Part shown: positions 1 through 10,933 of the stretch, in pieces | Layout: the number at the start of each line of letters is the position of its first letter | Numbering within the stretch: position 1 is the first letter of the stretch | Origin: Diabrotica undecimpunctata | Taxonomy: Eukaryota > Arthropoda > Insecta > Coleoptera > Chrysomelidae | Assembly (NCBI RefSeq): GCF_040954645.1 | Contig: NC_092805.1 | Span: 73,517,186-73,581,185 of the forward strand | DNA length: 64,000 bases | Direction: 5' to 3' | The notes under the pieces: generated by a model | What the model was told of the DNA's origin: nothing | The model's database searches: none | Seen by the model: the letters and a program-made list of their open reading frames with translations, nothing else | Translations under genes and position numbers: made by a program

Positions 1-358
1 CGCCTTTTGACCTGTTAAAAACGCAGATACTTCGCCCGCTACGCCTCGAGGAGAACACATTTTTAGTCAGTCACCAACTAACAGCGGTCGAGTGCGTACC
101 GTATGGGGTTTTATCTTCGTTTGCGCAATGACGCTCTAAAAATTGTATTACCAGCCTCCGTAGATAAGGAATTTTGTTTAATGCTACTGTACTGTGTGTA
201 ATAGAATTTTGTAGTATACCAACGTTGTAGTTATTTATCATAATTAGTGAACCAGCCCTGGAAAAGCAGTAAAGTCTAAAATAAGTTTAGCTACGAACAT
301 AATACCTGTTCGTACTCTAATTGTATATTAGCAAGGTTCAATGGCTAAGCTTTATACA
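1..358. other. Unassigned flank outside the truncated RTE LINE
   Basis: No coding similarity, repeat or RNA gene is recognised here. The stretch is less AT-rich at its left end than most of the window. It abuts the point near 359 where the RTE reverse transcriptase reading on the minus strand abruptly ends, so it is probably the sequence joined to that element by a rearrangement or insertion breakpoint. Confidence 0.4.
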
Positions 359-2916
359 TCCGGTTCGTCTACGAACTTCCTCGTTTCTTAGTCTATTGCT
401 TAAGTTTATTTCAAGCATTGATCTCTCCATCTTTCGTTGTGTCCTTTTCAATTTTTCGGTTGATGTTTTTGTGAGAGTTAAGGTTTCTGCTCCGTATGTG
501 AGGACTGGTAGAACGCACTGGTTAAAAGCTTTTCTTTTTAAATGGATCGGTATATTGGTTTTAAATACGTCTCTCATTTTTCCGAATGCAGCCCATCCCA
601 GACTTATTCTTTTGAGTAGCTCGCATGTTTGGTTATTTCGCGTTAACCTTATTTCGTGACCCAAATACACATCTTTTTCTACAAGTTCTATGCGCGACGT
701 TTTGATTTCTATTAGCCCATTGGGGACGAGATTGGTCATCATTTTTGTTTTTCCATAGTTTATTTTTAAACCGACTTTCTGGGTTACTTGCTGTAGTTGT
801 TGTAGCATAACTCTGGCTTCTCCTAAGTTGTTTGTTATGAGAACAACATCATCGGCATATCTGAGATGATTGAATATCTTTCCATCGATTCTAATACCCT
901 TTGATTCCCACTCTAGCCTTTTAAATGCGTACTCCATAACTGTTATAAATAGTTTTGGCGACAAGGTATCTCCCTGCCGCACCCTTCTGCCAATTTTTAT
1001 CTTCTCAGTGCAATGGAGGTTAACGGTTGTTGTCGCATTTGTCGCATGTCGTATATATTTCGAATAATATTTGCATACCTTTGATACATTCTGCATTCTG
1101 ATAGTGCTTTTAAGATAGCAACTGTTTCGACTGTGTCAAATGCTTTGTGAAAGTCGACAAAGATAAGAGCAAGGGGTATGTTATATTCGATAGACTTTTC
1201 AACTAGAGTTTTAAGGCATTGGTCGTTTGTTCCGTGTCCCGCTCGAAATCCTGCCTGTTCTTCTGATTGATAGAAATCGAGTTTTGCTTCTAATCTGTTT
1301 GTCAGTATTCGAGTAAAGAGCTTGTATAGGCAGTTAAGCAAACTAATTGGCCTATAGTTTTCGAGATCTGCTTTATCCCCTTTTTTGTGGAGGATGATTG
1401 TAACCGAATTTTTCCATTTACTTGGAATGTTTTCACTATGCAGACATAGATTAAAAAGTGTTTGGATTCGGGACATCAAAAGTGGACCTCCTAGTTTAAT
1501 TGTTTCAATTACTACACCATCTTCCCCCGGACCTCTATTATTTTTCATATTTTTGAGGGCATGTTGAATTTCCTCTCGTGATATACCTGGTATATCCTCC
1601 GATCCTACATTATGTACCTTTTGTATTGGTTGTTCGATGAGCTCTGGAATAAGTTGACTTTTATATAATGTTTCATAGAAACTTTCCACTATATGTAATA
1701 TGCTTGGTCTATCTGAGATAATATTTCCATTTTTGTCTTTAAATTGGAAGATTTCTTTTTTGTCATTTTCTATTTTTCTCCTCAATGCTTTTATGCTTTT
1801 GTTGTCTTCTATAGTTTTTATAATTTTCTCGTTGTTGTATTGTCTAATATCCCGTCTGATGGCTTTAGAGATTTCTTTATTTATGTTGTTTATATCTTGT
1901 GAGTCAACATTTCCTTCACTTCTCAGCATTCTACGATCTTCCATTTTTTGTTTCGTTTCATTACTATTTTTTTGTTCTTTTCCATGTTTAGGGCCAAATT
2001 TTTCCTGAGTTTGTGTTAATGTATCTACTATTTCTTCGTTTAGGTTATTTATGTCTTCTCTTGTTGTATTTCTGAGTAAGTTACTGGTGATATATTTTTC
2101 AAACTCAAGTTCATTCGTTGGGCGCATCCAAGGTTTGAATTTTTTACTTTTTATCATCTTCAGTCTTTCTTGCTTAATATTGACTTCTACAGTTGCTCGG
2201 ACCATTCTATGATCGCTTGCAACCGAAAATTGATTTAAGACTGTAACATCTTTGACTATATGTTTTTTGTCAGTGATGATGAAGTCGATCTCATTTTTTG
2301 TCTTACCATAGGGGCTCTTCCAAGTCCATCTTCTATGGATCTTCTTATAGAAGAAGCTATTCATTAAATATAGATTGTTTTCTTATAGGAAATTTAAGAC
2401 TATTTCGCCCCTTTCGTTTCTACCTGGTGTGCCATAATTTCCGAGGGCATTTTCAGCTGGGTCAGAGCTTATTCCTATTTTGTCAGTAAAGTCGCCACAT
2501 ATTACCGTAAAATGTTCTTGGTCTTCTGAAACAGCTGTGTACAAGTCATCATAGAACTGTTCTATTTCTTCGTCAGCGTGACTCGATGTTGGTGCATAGA
2601 CTTGAATGATCTTTATGGAGTAACGGGTGTTTAGTTGTAATTTTGCAAGTATAACTCTTGTGGAAACTGCTTTTACTGATATTCTCAGTTAGTTTTTTAT
2701 TAATAAAGAGCCCAATGCCTCCATTCCCATAGTTTTCTCCGACATGATAGAAAATGTGACCGGATTTTAAAGTGGTTAGGCTTTCTTCTTTCCTTCTGAC
2801 CTCAGCGACTCCAACAATGTCCCAATTGATTTTATCAAGTTCAGATTCCATTTCTATGAATTTTTCTTCTGATAGCAGGGTTCTTGCATTGAAAGTTGCA
2901 ATTTTTAGAGATATAT
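359..2916 (-). pseudogene. Broken endonuclease/reverse transcriptase ORF of RTE LINE
   Basis: The protein would nick target DNA and reverse-transcribe its own RNA there. The apurinic-type endonuclease opens near 2916 with an ATFNARTL motif and continues with DIVGVAEVRR (about 2820-2790). The RT core lies in 997-2364: YRPISLL, an EQAGFR motif, and VDFHKAFDTVE with a catalytic aspartate. RQGDTLSPKLF and YADDVVL (near 860) lie in 338-1096. Reading is broken by a 5-bp deletion near 2672 relative to the right-arm copy, a stop near 2385, and a frameshift near 1040-1060 where the two RT frames overlap. The end is truncated. It is certainly non-functional. Assignment to RTE rests on motif style and on the related copy at 31057-33542. 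Confidence 0.8.
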
Positions 2917-2966
2917 ATCTGTTAGATGGTTTTCTAAAATATGTCCGAATTTTGCCCCCCCCCCAG
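359..2966 (-). mobile_element. RTE-type non-LTR retrotransposon, 3'-truncated
   Basis: Read on the minus strand this is an endonuclease plus reverse transcriptase LINE. The 5' end lies just inside a C-run (2955-2964 on the plus strand), followed by the endonuclease start and then RT. The protein match stops after the RRRTG motif near 359. The related copy at 31040-33560 continues for about 80 more residues with a RWAGHVARM-type tail, so the 3' end is missing here. Loss of the 3' end is unusual because LINEs normally lose the 5' end. The 5' part is shared with the right edge of the window in opposite orientation. Confidence 0.85.
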
Positions 2967-3198
2967 AATCCGTGGGACTGACTGATAGTCTGACTGATGG
3001 TCTAATAGTCACTAATGAGAAAAGCAAATAAATGTTCTTTAACATACAAAAGAGAGGATCAAGAGTAGGGCATAACGGAACAATAAAGCCATATAATTTT
3101 GAAAGATTGCAGCGTCTTAGATGCCGTAGGTAATGTTGTTACATAAAAAATAAAAGGGAATATTTAGGTAGCTAACTGATGTTTATATATATATAACC
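2967..3198. other. Arm DNA, no gene recognised
   Basis: This stretch contains short iterated CTGA-rich sequence at 2980-3005, where the left arm has about 12 extra bases relative to the right arm, and AT-rich sequence. It is closely matched by 7789-7960 in the same arm (an older direct repeat) and by 63355-63590 in the right arm. No reading frame of interest was seen. Confidence 0.5.
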
Positions 3199-3560
3199 CT
3201 CTTTATTAGACCAGGATTGCTAGAAAAGCCATCAGAGGTATTTTCCGACTTACAGAGGTCCGAGTACTAACCAATACCGAACAGAGCTAATTCCAAGATC
3301 AAACACATATATAAAGATAGCAACGTCGTACAAGAAACTAAATCTCAGTGCTAAAGTTGCGCTGGCTTTATCCAAAGACTCTATAATAACTGCATTGCCA
3401 AGTTAAATTGGGAGGATGCCCCAAGAGAAAAAATGCCTTTAAGACTTCCACAAATTAAGGAGGAGGTAACATATGGTCAGATTTAGGAATAATGAGACTA
3501 TCTACCGACCCATTATATTTATCAACACCTGCTATCCTACCTACAATCAATACTTATCTG
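3199..3560 (+). pseudogene. Decayed LINE reverse-transcriptase C-terminal fragment (copy A1)
   Basis: Conceptual plus-strand reading shows a LINE tail: a basic segment ARKAIRGIFRLTEVRVLTN, then a region equivalent to LRWxGH, then a KMPL/DLGIM segment, as in many insect LINE C-termini. The reading contains several stops and frameshifts. Compared with the right arm (62690-62990) and with copy A2 at 8010-8420, about 130 bases upstream of 3205 are missing. It is a relic and not expected to be expressed as protein. Confidence 0.6.
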
Positions 3561-4139
3561 TTGTGGAATATCAAATCAATTACATGTAATCAAACGAACT
3601 GGGCTTAAAAAAAATTATCCAAGGAAAGGCACTTCAGAAATATTGACATAAATTTTAAAAATGTCATTTACCTGGCTGTATTTTCAATAGGAAAGGGAAG
3701 ACAAAAAGAAGAAAATTGAATAGAATCTTGTTCCGTTCTGACTATACGATGACGATGATCTTTATATAACATATAGGGAAAAAGAGAGAATAATGTTTAT
3801 GTTTAATTTAGAACTCTCTGGTTTTCTCCCTTTTGAATTGGGTATGTATATGTATTACCATAGAAAATAAAAGCAAGAGAACTATAATTATAAAACGAAA
3901 AGATTACGAAATGAAAAGATTATATAAATCCCTTATATTTACACAGACTGTTTTACAAAAGTTGAACGAGTGAGCATAAACGGACAGCTGTTTTACAAAC
4001 TTAATATTATTAGACGCATTTAGGATCAATTTCACTCAAAATATGATATGCTAAAATATGATACGACACGAAAAAGGCAATGGCTTTTACAGCTGATTGC
4101 CACATAAATATCAATGTAACCACAGTATGATGATTTTTG
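3561..4139. other. Arm DNA, no gene recognised
   Basis: AT-rich sequence shared with the right arm (62050-62560, inverted). A segment near 4060-4130 recurs in diverged form near 49290-49350, so it is part of a dispersed repeat. No coding or RNA signal was seen. Confidence 0.4.
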
Positions 4140-4620
4140 CCACAGCAAATTTAAAGTGTTCCATACTTTCGAAATTGTAGTTGTTGACTTTAATGTTTGT
4201 TCTAAATTTATTAAATTGGTCTCTTCTGTTGATTCGCTTGTATTCGGTTTTCATTTCGTTAATTTTAAGTGAAACATTTTTCGTGCACTTTGTTAAAGAT
4301 GTTTGCGGACCGGAGAGAGTTTCTTATGAGATCCATATCATTAGCATATGCCAGGAGTGCTTTGTACCTTGGCCCGTTAATGGATTACATCTTAAATATG
4401 CGTTATTTCTATTTTACTAAGCTGTTTATTGATTTTTTGACTATTTGAATCAAGAATCTGTAGTTTATTCGACTGTTGAATAAAACAGACTTTCTTGGTG
4501 CATATTTTTATCTCTGGATTTTTGTTTGCCGTCTCCTTATTACAACGATTTTGCTGGATATCGACATAGGGAACCTGGTGGTATGTACATGATGTTTCCA
4601 TAACCAACGTTCGAAAAGTT
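4140..4620 (-). pseudogene. Relict C-terminal piece of DUF7869-like transposase (copy B1)
   Basis: Minus-strand reading contains a run matching the C-terminal part of the relict transposase at 9040-9375: an NTSESTEETNLI-like motif (about 4250-4210) followed by a TTTIS segment. Further 5' is an uninterrupted 71-codon stretch (4607-4392) with no recognised domain. The matching right-arm copy is 61575-62040. The base at 4616-4620 is the unoccupied insertion site of the Sola-like element that sits at 58564-61556 in the right arm. Function is lost because the catalytic core is absent. Confidence 0.5.
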
Positions 4621-5021
4621 GTCTTACTGTAAAGTCATGATGATTTTACTAGAAAATATAGTGTTGTTTAATAATAATAAAGTTCAAGCAACAATTACTA
4701 TATGCATTAACTTGGTACTAATATCTCTGCTCTCCGCTAACAGATGGCAGTCCCGAAAACATTAAAACTCATGCTTCCCATTATCCAACGACTAGCCAGT
4801 CCAGTACTATACGCCTTATTATGGTACTGATAGTGCTGCTGCCCCTCATGAGTGAATAGAATATGCAAGGAAGGTTTTGGCAATTTAATAGGATTTTGTG
4901 TGTTAGAATATTATTTTTCCGAGAAAGTGAAGAATATCAATTTGCTATCCGGATTTAACCCATAAATTATTAGAATACTATAAAATAATGATATTAGCAT
5001 AAAAAAACGGTCTAATAGTCA
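4621..5021. other. Arm DNA, no gene recognised
   Basis: AT-rich sequence matching 58160-58555 in the right arm on the opposite strand. It runs up to the hAT target-site duplication. No coding potential beyond short random frames was seen. Confidence 0.4.
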
Positions 5022-5029
5022 GTAATAAA
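5022..5029. repeat. hAT target-site duplication, left copy
   Basis: GTAATAAA here pairs with TTAATAAA at 7781-7788, matching at 7 of 8 bases. The right arm holds a single unoccupied copy near 58147-58160 (AGTAATAAAGC on the opposite strand), which confirms that the intervening 2.75 kb is an insertion. An 8-bp duplication is the hallmark length for hAT elements. Confidence 0.85.
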
Positions 5030-7780
5030 TAGACTTCGGCAAATATGCATATTGCATATTTTGCATATTGTGCATATTTTATGCAAATATTTCATATTTT
5101 GGCATATTTGTATAAAAGTTTGCATAAAGTGCATAAAAGTTCAGATTTTTATACTGTATTTGAAAATTTTTAAACAAGTCTTGGTCACTGAGGCATTCAG
5201 TTATTGGATAATCGCTAAGGGTTCGCTCATTTGCATTTTATGATCTAATCCCCAAATCTATCTACAATTTATTGTATCTTAACAGCAGGTAAACGGCTAA
5301 TAGTTTTGTTCCTAATTTAGGGATTTTCCAAAATCTCCCAGTTTATTGAATTAGGTACCTAAACATTTCTAATTTGATGCTCAGATTTGTAAATCATTTT
5401 TGTTTTGATATTCAAAGCGTAAACACTCGTTGTGCGTAACAAAAAGGAAGATTGTGATTTTATAATGCCTAAAACAACCAGTGCTTCAATTTGGATTAAA
5501 CCTTATAAAGAGCTGTCTATGGATATGGGAAAAATCTACTGTTCAGTCTGTGGCAAAATTGAAAGTATCTAATATTTTCTATTAAATATCTAATATTTCA
5601 TACATACAGGGTGTTTCCAAATGACACTTACAACGTTTGACTGTAGATACTTCTCGAAAAATTGAACAAAACGATATAGTTAATGAGGAGTCAAACTTAT
5701 TTACTTTTCGAGATACAGGGTGTTAAAATTAAAAAAAATTAAATTCTTTTAGTTAATAACAACAATAACTTTAAAACCAATAAACGTATTTACTTGAAAT
5801 TTAGTACTCGTAGGTTGTTTTTAAATGAAAAATAGCTTCCTTTAGTGAGAAAAAATTGTCCATGGTACAATACAATGGTGTGTATTTAGAAAAATTTTTC
5901 ACCTTTACTTTTTTTTATAAAGTCAGCTATTCTAAAACACAATTATTTTTATTGTAATTAAATTAACAAAAAAAAAAACTTTTGTTGAATTTTAAAATAA
6001 GTTATATGATGTACTAATGGTTAGTAACAAAAACTAATTAAATAATAATAATACTGCATTTAAAACACTTAGCGAGTGTTTTTTTTTCCAAACCAGTTAT
6101 TTGATTAACCAAAAACACCTTGTGTATTTTAAAGGTTGGGTTAAAATAAAGGTTTTTATTTTTATTTATAGATAGCATGTGAGAAGAAATTTCAGATAGA
6201 CCAACATGTGAGAACTGCTTCACACATTGCAAAAAAAGGAAAAATAGGAGGAAAACATCAAACTTCAATGGCTAAATGTTTCCAATCTACTTCAAAAAAA
6301 TTATATAAGCAAGAAACTTTTAATGAAGACTTGTGTCGCGCATTAGTGTCTGCAAACATACCGCTTTCAAAATTAGCAAATGTAAATTTTAGTTTGTTTC
6401 TAAAAAAATATTGCAAACTTAATGTTCCAAGTGATCGGTCTCTAAGAAGAAATAATGTGAACGGGCTATACTCGTCGGTGTTAATTAATATTAAGGAAGA
6501 AATTGCAGATAATTATTTTTACATATCTGTAGACGAAACCACTGATTCCTCAGAAAAGTATATTGCTCATTTATTGATTGGTGTTCTTAAAGAAGATACC
6601 TTACCAAAATCTCATCTTATTTCATGCCAGCAACTTGAGAAAACAAATGCTTTAACAATTTCGCGTTTTATACAAGAAACATTAGCAACTTTTTTTCTTC
6701 CGAAAACTATTCCTTCTAATAAATTACTGCTTATTTTATCGGATGCTGCTCCTTATATGGTGAAAGCAGGACAAAATTTAAAAATATTTTTCCCAGATTT
6801 AATACATGTTACTTGTGTAGCGCATGGATTAAACAGAGTTGCAGAGGAAATACGAAAAAAGTTTCCTCTTGTAAATACCATGATATCCAGTGTCAAAAAA
6901 GTATTTCTTAAATCTCCTATAAGAATTCAACTTTATAAAGAAATGCTACCTAACATTCCTCTTCCACCACAACCTATTTTAACGCGATGGGGAACATGGT
7001 TAGAAGCAGCTAATTTTTATGCAGATCACTTTGTTAAAATAAAGAACATAATTGATACGTTAACAGATGAAAGTTCCCAATCTCTTTTGGATTCTAAACA
7101 AACTTTTCAGAGTAACTTGCTTCAACAAGAACTTTCATTTATAAAATCAAATTTTAGTTTTATTCAAAAAACAATTACTCAGTTAGAATCACCAAAACTG
7201 TCATTGTTCGAAAGTACAGCATTAATAAAAGAATTTGCGTCATGTTGTCGGAACGTTAGAGGTAATATTGGAAAAGATATTTTAAAAAAATTTGAAGCTA
7301 CTATGGAAAAAAATAAAGGTTACCATATTCTTTCTGAAGTAGTCAGTGTTCTAGCTGGAAATATTTCGGAAACAATTAATTTAGAACCAAATGTTTTGGT
7401 TAGTTTGAAAAATGCTCCCGTTACATCAGTTGATGTTGAACGAAGTTTTTCCATATATAAATATATGTACTCAGACAGAAGCCACAAGTTTTTGTTAGAA
7501 AATTTTGAACACCACTTGGTCATTTATTGTTACCATAATTCTAAATAAGTTTATTCATACTTAAAAATGATGTAGTTACTTAAAATAAATGTAAATCTTA
7601 ATGAATAGTAGGAAATATTTAGTTATGTACACTTTTTTTTACATAAAATTGTTACTATTTTACGATTTTTTTATTTATTTGTATGCATATTTTGTAAAAT
7701 ATTTGCATATTTTCGGGTAAACACGTGCATATTTATGCGCATATTTTCTACATTTTTATTTGCATATTTGCCGAAGTCTA
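5030..7780 (+). mobile_element. hAT DNA transposon, complete, 2.75 kb
   Basis: Both ends carry a 20-bp terminal inverted repeat beginning TAGACTTCGGCAAATATGCA. The terminal 100 bases on each side are filled with repeats of TGCATATTT-like words, probably transposase binding sites. The element contains one two-exon transposase gene with intact coding sequence. It is absent from the equivalent position of the right arm, so it inserted after the arms were duplicated. The ends, the 8-bp duplication and the hAT-type protein agree. It is a candidate autonomous copy. Confidence 0.9.
5465..7548 (+). CDS. hAT transposase with BED-type zinc finger (two exons)
   Basis: The protein would cut and re-insert the surrounding element. 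Exon 1 is 5465-5564 and begins at an ATG. It encodes the first half of a zinc finger (CSVCGK). Joining the donor GTATCT at 5565 to an acceptor ending AG at 6175 completes the finger with two histidines (HVRTASH) and keeps one frame to the stop at 7548, giving about 490 residues. The core has VDETTDS, a likely first catalytic aspartate, then a LSDAAPYM segment and a CVAHGLNRV segment like other insect CGGBP1-related hAT proteins. The C-terminus has DVERSFS, the hAT dimerisation motif. Length is short-to-normal for this subgroup. The splice sites are inferred from the sequence only. No stop or frameshift was seen. Confidence 0.8.
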
Positions 7781-7788
7781 TTAATAAA
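7781..7788. repeat. hAT target-site duplication, right copy
   Basis: TTAATAAA directly follows the right terminal inverted repeat and matches the left copy except for the first base. Confidence 0.8.
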
Positions 7789-8560
7789 GCATATAAATGT
7801 TCTTTAACATACAAAAGAGGTGACGTAGAGTAGGGCATAACGTAACAATAGACCCATATAATTTTAAAGGATTGCAACATTTTAGATATCGTAGATAACG
7901 TTGTAACATAAGAAATAAAAGGGAATATTCAGGTAGCTAACTAATGTATATATAACTCTTATAATACTTTTAAATTCAGAGGTCTAATACGACTTTCTTA
8001 AATCAGGATATATAAAACAGTGATTAAACCAGTGCTAATGTGTGGATATGTGGCCAGAACGCTAACAAAACAATGTACGCAAAACTCAGGTATTAATTAG
8101 ATCAGGATTGCTAGAAAAGCCATCAGAAGTATTTTCCGACTTACAAAGGTCCGCGTACTAACCAATACCGAACGGAACTAATGCCAAGGCCAAACACATA
8201 TATAAAGACAACAACGTCGTGTAAGAAGCTAAATCTCAATGCTAAAGTTGCGCTGGCTATATCCAAAGGCTCTATAATAACTACATTGCCAAGTTAAATT
8301 GGGAGGATGCCCCAGAGAAAAAATGCCTTTAGGACTTCCACAAATGAAGGGGGAAGGTAACATGAGGTCAGATTTAGGAATAATGAGACTATCTACCGAC
8401 CCATCATATTTATCAACACATGCCTGTTCAACTACCTGCTATTCTACCTATAGTCAATACTCATCTGTTGGGGACTATCAAATCAATTACATGTAATCAA
8501 ACAAACCAGGCTTAAAAAAAGTTATCTCAGGAAAGGCACTTTTAAAACGTTATTTACGTG
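7789..8560 (+). pseudogene. Decayed LINE C-terminal fragment (copy A2, direct repeat of 2985-3660)
   Basis: This block repeats 2985-3660 in the same orientation at lower identity than the two arms show to each other, so the repetition inside the arm is older than the arm duplication. Plus-strand conceptual reading from about 8010 shows YKTVIKPVLM, then ARKAIRSIFRLT, then a KMPLGLPQMK segment, a typical LINE RT C-terminus. Stops and frameshifts interrupt it. The right-arm equivalent is 57440-58150. Confidence 0.6.
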
Positions 8561-8649
8561 ACTTATTAAAATTTAAATTTTTAATGAAAAGTAAAATATT
8601 AGCCATTTGTTATGGGGTTCAGAGAAGAACCTTCACGATGTTAATTTTT

Positions 8650-8950
8650 TGAGATATGATTGGATGTTTTCTCTTCATTGCATACTGAGACGCCCAAGTG
8701 GTATTCTTCTGTGCTAACTTCCTTCCATAACAGTTTTACAACTTTGACATCTTGGCGTCTATGCATGTGTACGATCTACCTTAAGCAATTTATGTGCCTA
8801 AACAATATCGTTATAAGAGCTTTCTTTATTAAGTATGTGTTCTTCTTCTATACGGATTTGTAGCGATATGATAATGAGGTTAAAACAATTTTCCTATTAT
8901 TTTCCTTTCAAATATTCGTAGTTCTTCCTTATCCGTTTTAGTCATTGTCC
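8650..8950 (-). pseudogene. LINE RT C-terminal scrap
   Basis: Minus-strand reading shows MTKTDKEELRIFERKI (about 8945-8895), a motif near the end of many insect LINE reverse transcriptases, followed by a decayed segment with several stops. The opposite-strand copy at 57040-57340 is nearly identical. Upstream RT motifs are missing. Confidence 0.55.
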
Positions 8951-9375
8951 ATGATTAGCATCTATGTATTAAAATGGGTAAAAAGTTTAAATTATGATCT
9001 GTATTTCTTTAGTGGCATTATTATTAACCGTGATTATTTATCTAAGATATTAGAAGTGTTCCATATTTACGAAATTGTAGTTGTTAACTTTAATATTTTA
9101 TCAAGATCTATTAAATTGGTCTCTTCTGTTGATTCGCTTGTATTTCTTCTTAGCTTGACGAATTCTTCTTTTTTCATTCTGTGAACTACTAGTGGGTTCT
9201 TTTTACGGAATTTTTTCATCACGTTTAGGTAATCATCAACGGTATATAAATGTTGTTGAAATTTTAGGACATTTTCAAAATCTCCAAAATCACTACCATT
9301 GGGTAAAAGCTATGACTAAGAAAGAAATAGCGTAATGTAATTTTTTCAATGGTAGGATGAGTTTCCAAAATCATT
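8951..9375 (-). pseudogene. Relict DUF7869-like transposase, C-terminal part (left arm)
   Basis: Minus-strand reading across 9375-9040 gives a THPTIE segment, then a SHSFYPM segment that corresponds to the GHS...ND.DFG region bearing the third acidic residue in the 58564-61556 transposase, then an NTSESTEETNLI tail. Frameshifts break it, and the acidic residues of the third motif are displaced. The rest of the gene continues at 24328-24960 after the gypsy-1 insertion. The uninterrupted join survives in the right arm near 56615. Confidence 0.65.
9372..9375. repeat. Gypsy-1 target-site duplication, left copy (CATT)
   Basis: CATT at 9372-9375 is repeated at 24328-24331. The right arm carries one copy (opposite strand, near 56614-56618), so the 14,952 bases between are an insertion. 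Confidence 0.85.
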
Positions 9376-9871
9376 TGTAACGTTAGGCACCAATTTGTAA
9401 CGTTCCAACGAACATTCATTGGGTGCCAATTTGTAATCCTTCGAGGCTCAATTTGTAACATCCCAACGTTGAGCTGCTGTTGTCAACTTGTAACCGCAAA
9501 CCTTAGTTTGCTGCTACAATCCGACTAACATCACTAACAACGTTGGAGTGACAAATCGTTTCCCGTTGGGACCAATTTTTAACGTCATAACCCCTAATGT
9601 ATCAATTGCAAAATTGCTACATTAGACATTATACGAAACACTCCCTGGCTAGCTCACTCAGGACGTGAATATGGCCTACTCTGGAGCAACACACGCAAAC
9701 AAGTAAAAAGAAGAAACAATACACAGTTAAATTAACACATGTTTATTAAAATATTAAACAAAAAGGGCAGAAAAATACATGTTTAAATATTATATTGAAT
9801 TTAAATAAAAATTATTTGACTTCTTGCTACAGTGTTACATTATAGTAAGGAAAAATGCTTGTCACCAAATC

Positions 9872-10135
9872 CTAGGTTTTATCCTGGTCTTTTCTGCTAT
9901 GGTTGTTAGCAAGCCATGTTGTTAGTTGTGGATTTTCTTGCCCTGGAGTCAACTCTCCTATTGGAATGATAGTGCCATTCTCAGGCCGGTTGGTCTTCTG
10001 GATGTTAATATAAATTGACCCGCACCTGAGAAATGTATCCCGGAGGTTGACTAAAATGAAGAAAAACACACCTTGCTTCAGAAAATGGTGAAACCAAAAT
10101 GAAAGACCTTGCTTGGGGGATGAATAGGTGACCAA
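9872..10135 (-). CDS. 87-codon ORF inside gypsy-1 3' LTR, unknown
   Basis: An ATG-initiated frame identical in both LTRs (other copy 22946-23209). No domain is recognised. The N-terminal half is hydrophobic and aromatic (residues about 10-35), and the rest is polar. It lies in the sense direction of the retrotransposon. It may be a chance frame, since LTR copies necessarily share it. It is listed only because it is the longest sense frame in the LTR. Confidence 0.2.
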   Translation of the reverse strand: MVTYSSPKQGLSFWFHHFLKQGVFFFILVNLRDTFLRCGSIYINIQKTNRPENGTIIPIGELTPGQENPQLTTWLANNHSRKDQDKT

Positions 10136-10933
10136 TCAAATTTAACAAAATTTTATCATTATTCACCCAAGCAAGTCGAGAAACAATTCTTATTTATGTA
10201 GCAAATATTTACTACTGAAATATTCTAATATTAATTACAAAGCGGATTCGGTAAAAATGACAAGATATATTTATTGAACAGTTAGATAATTTAGAATTTA
10301 GAAACATTTCTATATAGAAATGGTAGTTTGTCAAAAGTTAATTATTATTAAAATCAAAAGATATTATTAAGGATTTAAATTCAATATTTAAAACTGTAAA
10401 AATATTCGTAAAACTTTTACATACTATATTAAAGAAACTATATATTTCTTATCGCTAGTTTTTATATAAAATAAAAAAAAACATAAGAAATATCCACAAA
10501 AATATGTACCTACTTACATATGATAATCATAAATAATGAGATTAGAATTTTCAAAGTTAAAATTATAAAAAGATTTTTATACAACAGGTAGAATCAGGAA
10601 ACCGATAAAATATATTAAACTCTTACCTCCTAATTCAGGAGACGGCACAACAATTGGTTATTATACTTTTACAAAAGTCATGAAGAAAATCGACATTTTT
10701 AGAAATAAACGCCATTATATCGACTTTTGTATCGAACGGGAAGGGGGAAATGTCAACAAAAAGGAGTCTTTGTCACTAGCATTAAACTAAACAGAGAATA
10801 AAGATGGCACCTCTCGTTCCAAAGTAACAGAAATAGAGATGAAAATAAAATTCATTCTTTAGAAACTTGAGTAAAAGATAAAAATGATGATTATTAAGAA
10901 AATAGGAAAGGTAGATACTGAAATATATATATA

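Noticed and set aside
5022..7788. TA-rich hAT ends as a CRISPR-like or satellite array
   Set aside because: The TGCATATT words are irregularly spaced and confined to the terminal 100 bases of a transposon.
8299..8496. Short frame beginning MGGCPREKMPL as a gene
   Set aside because: Part of the decayed LINE C-terminal segment in a shifted frame.
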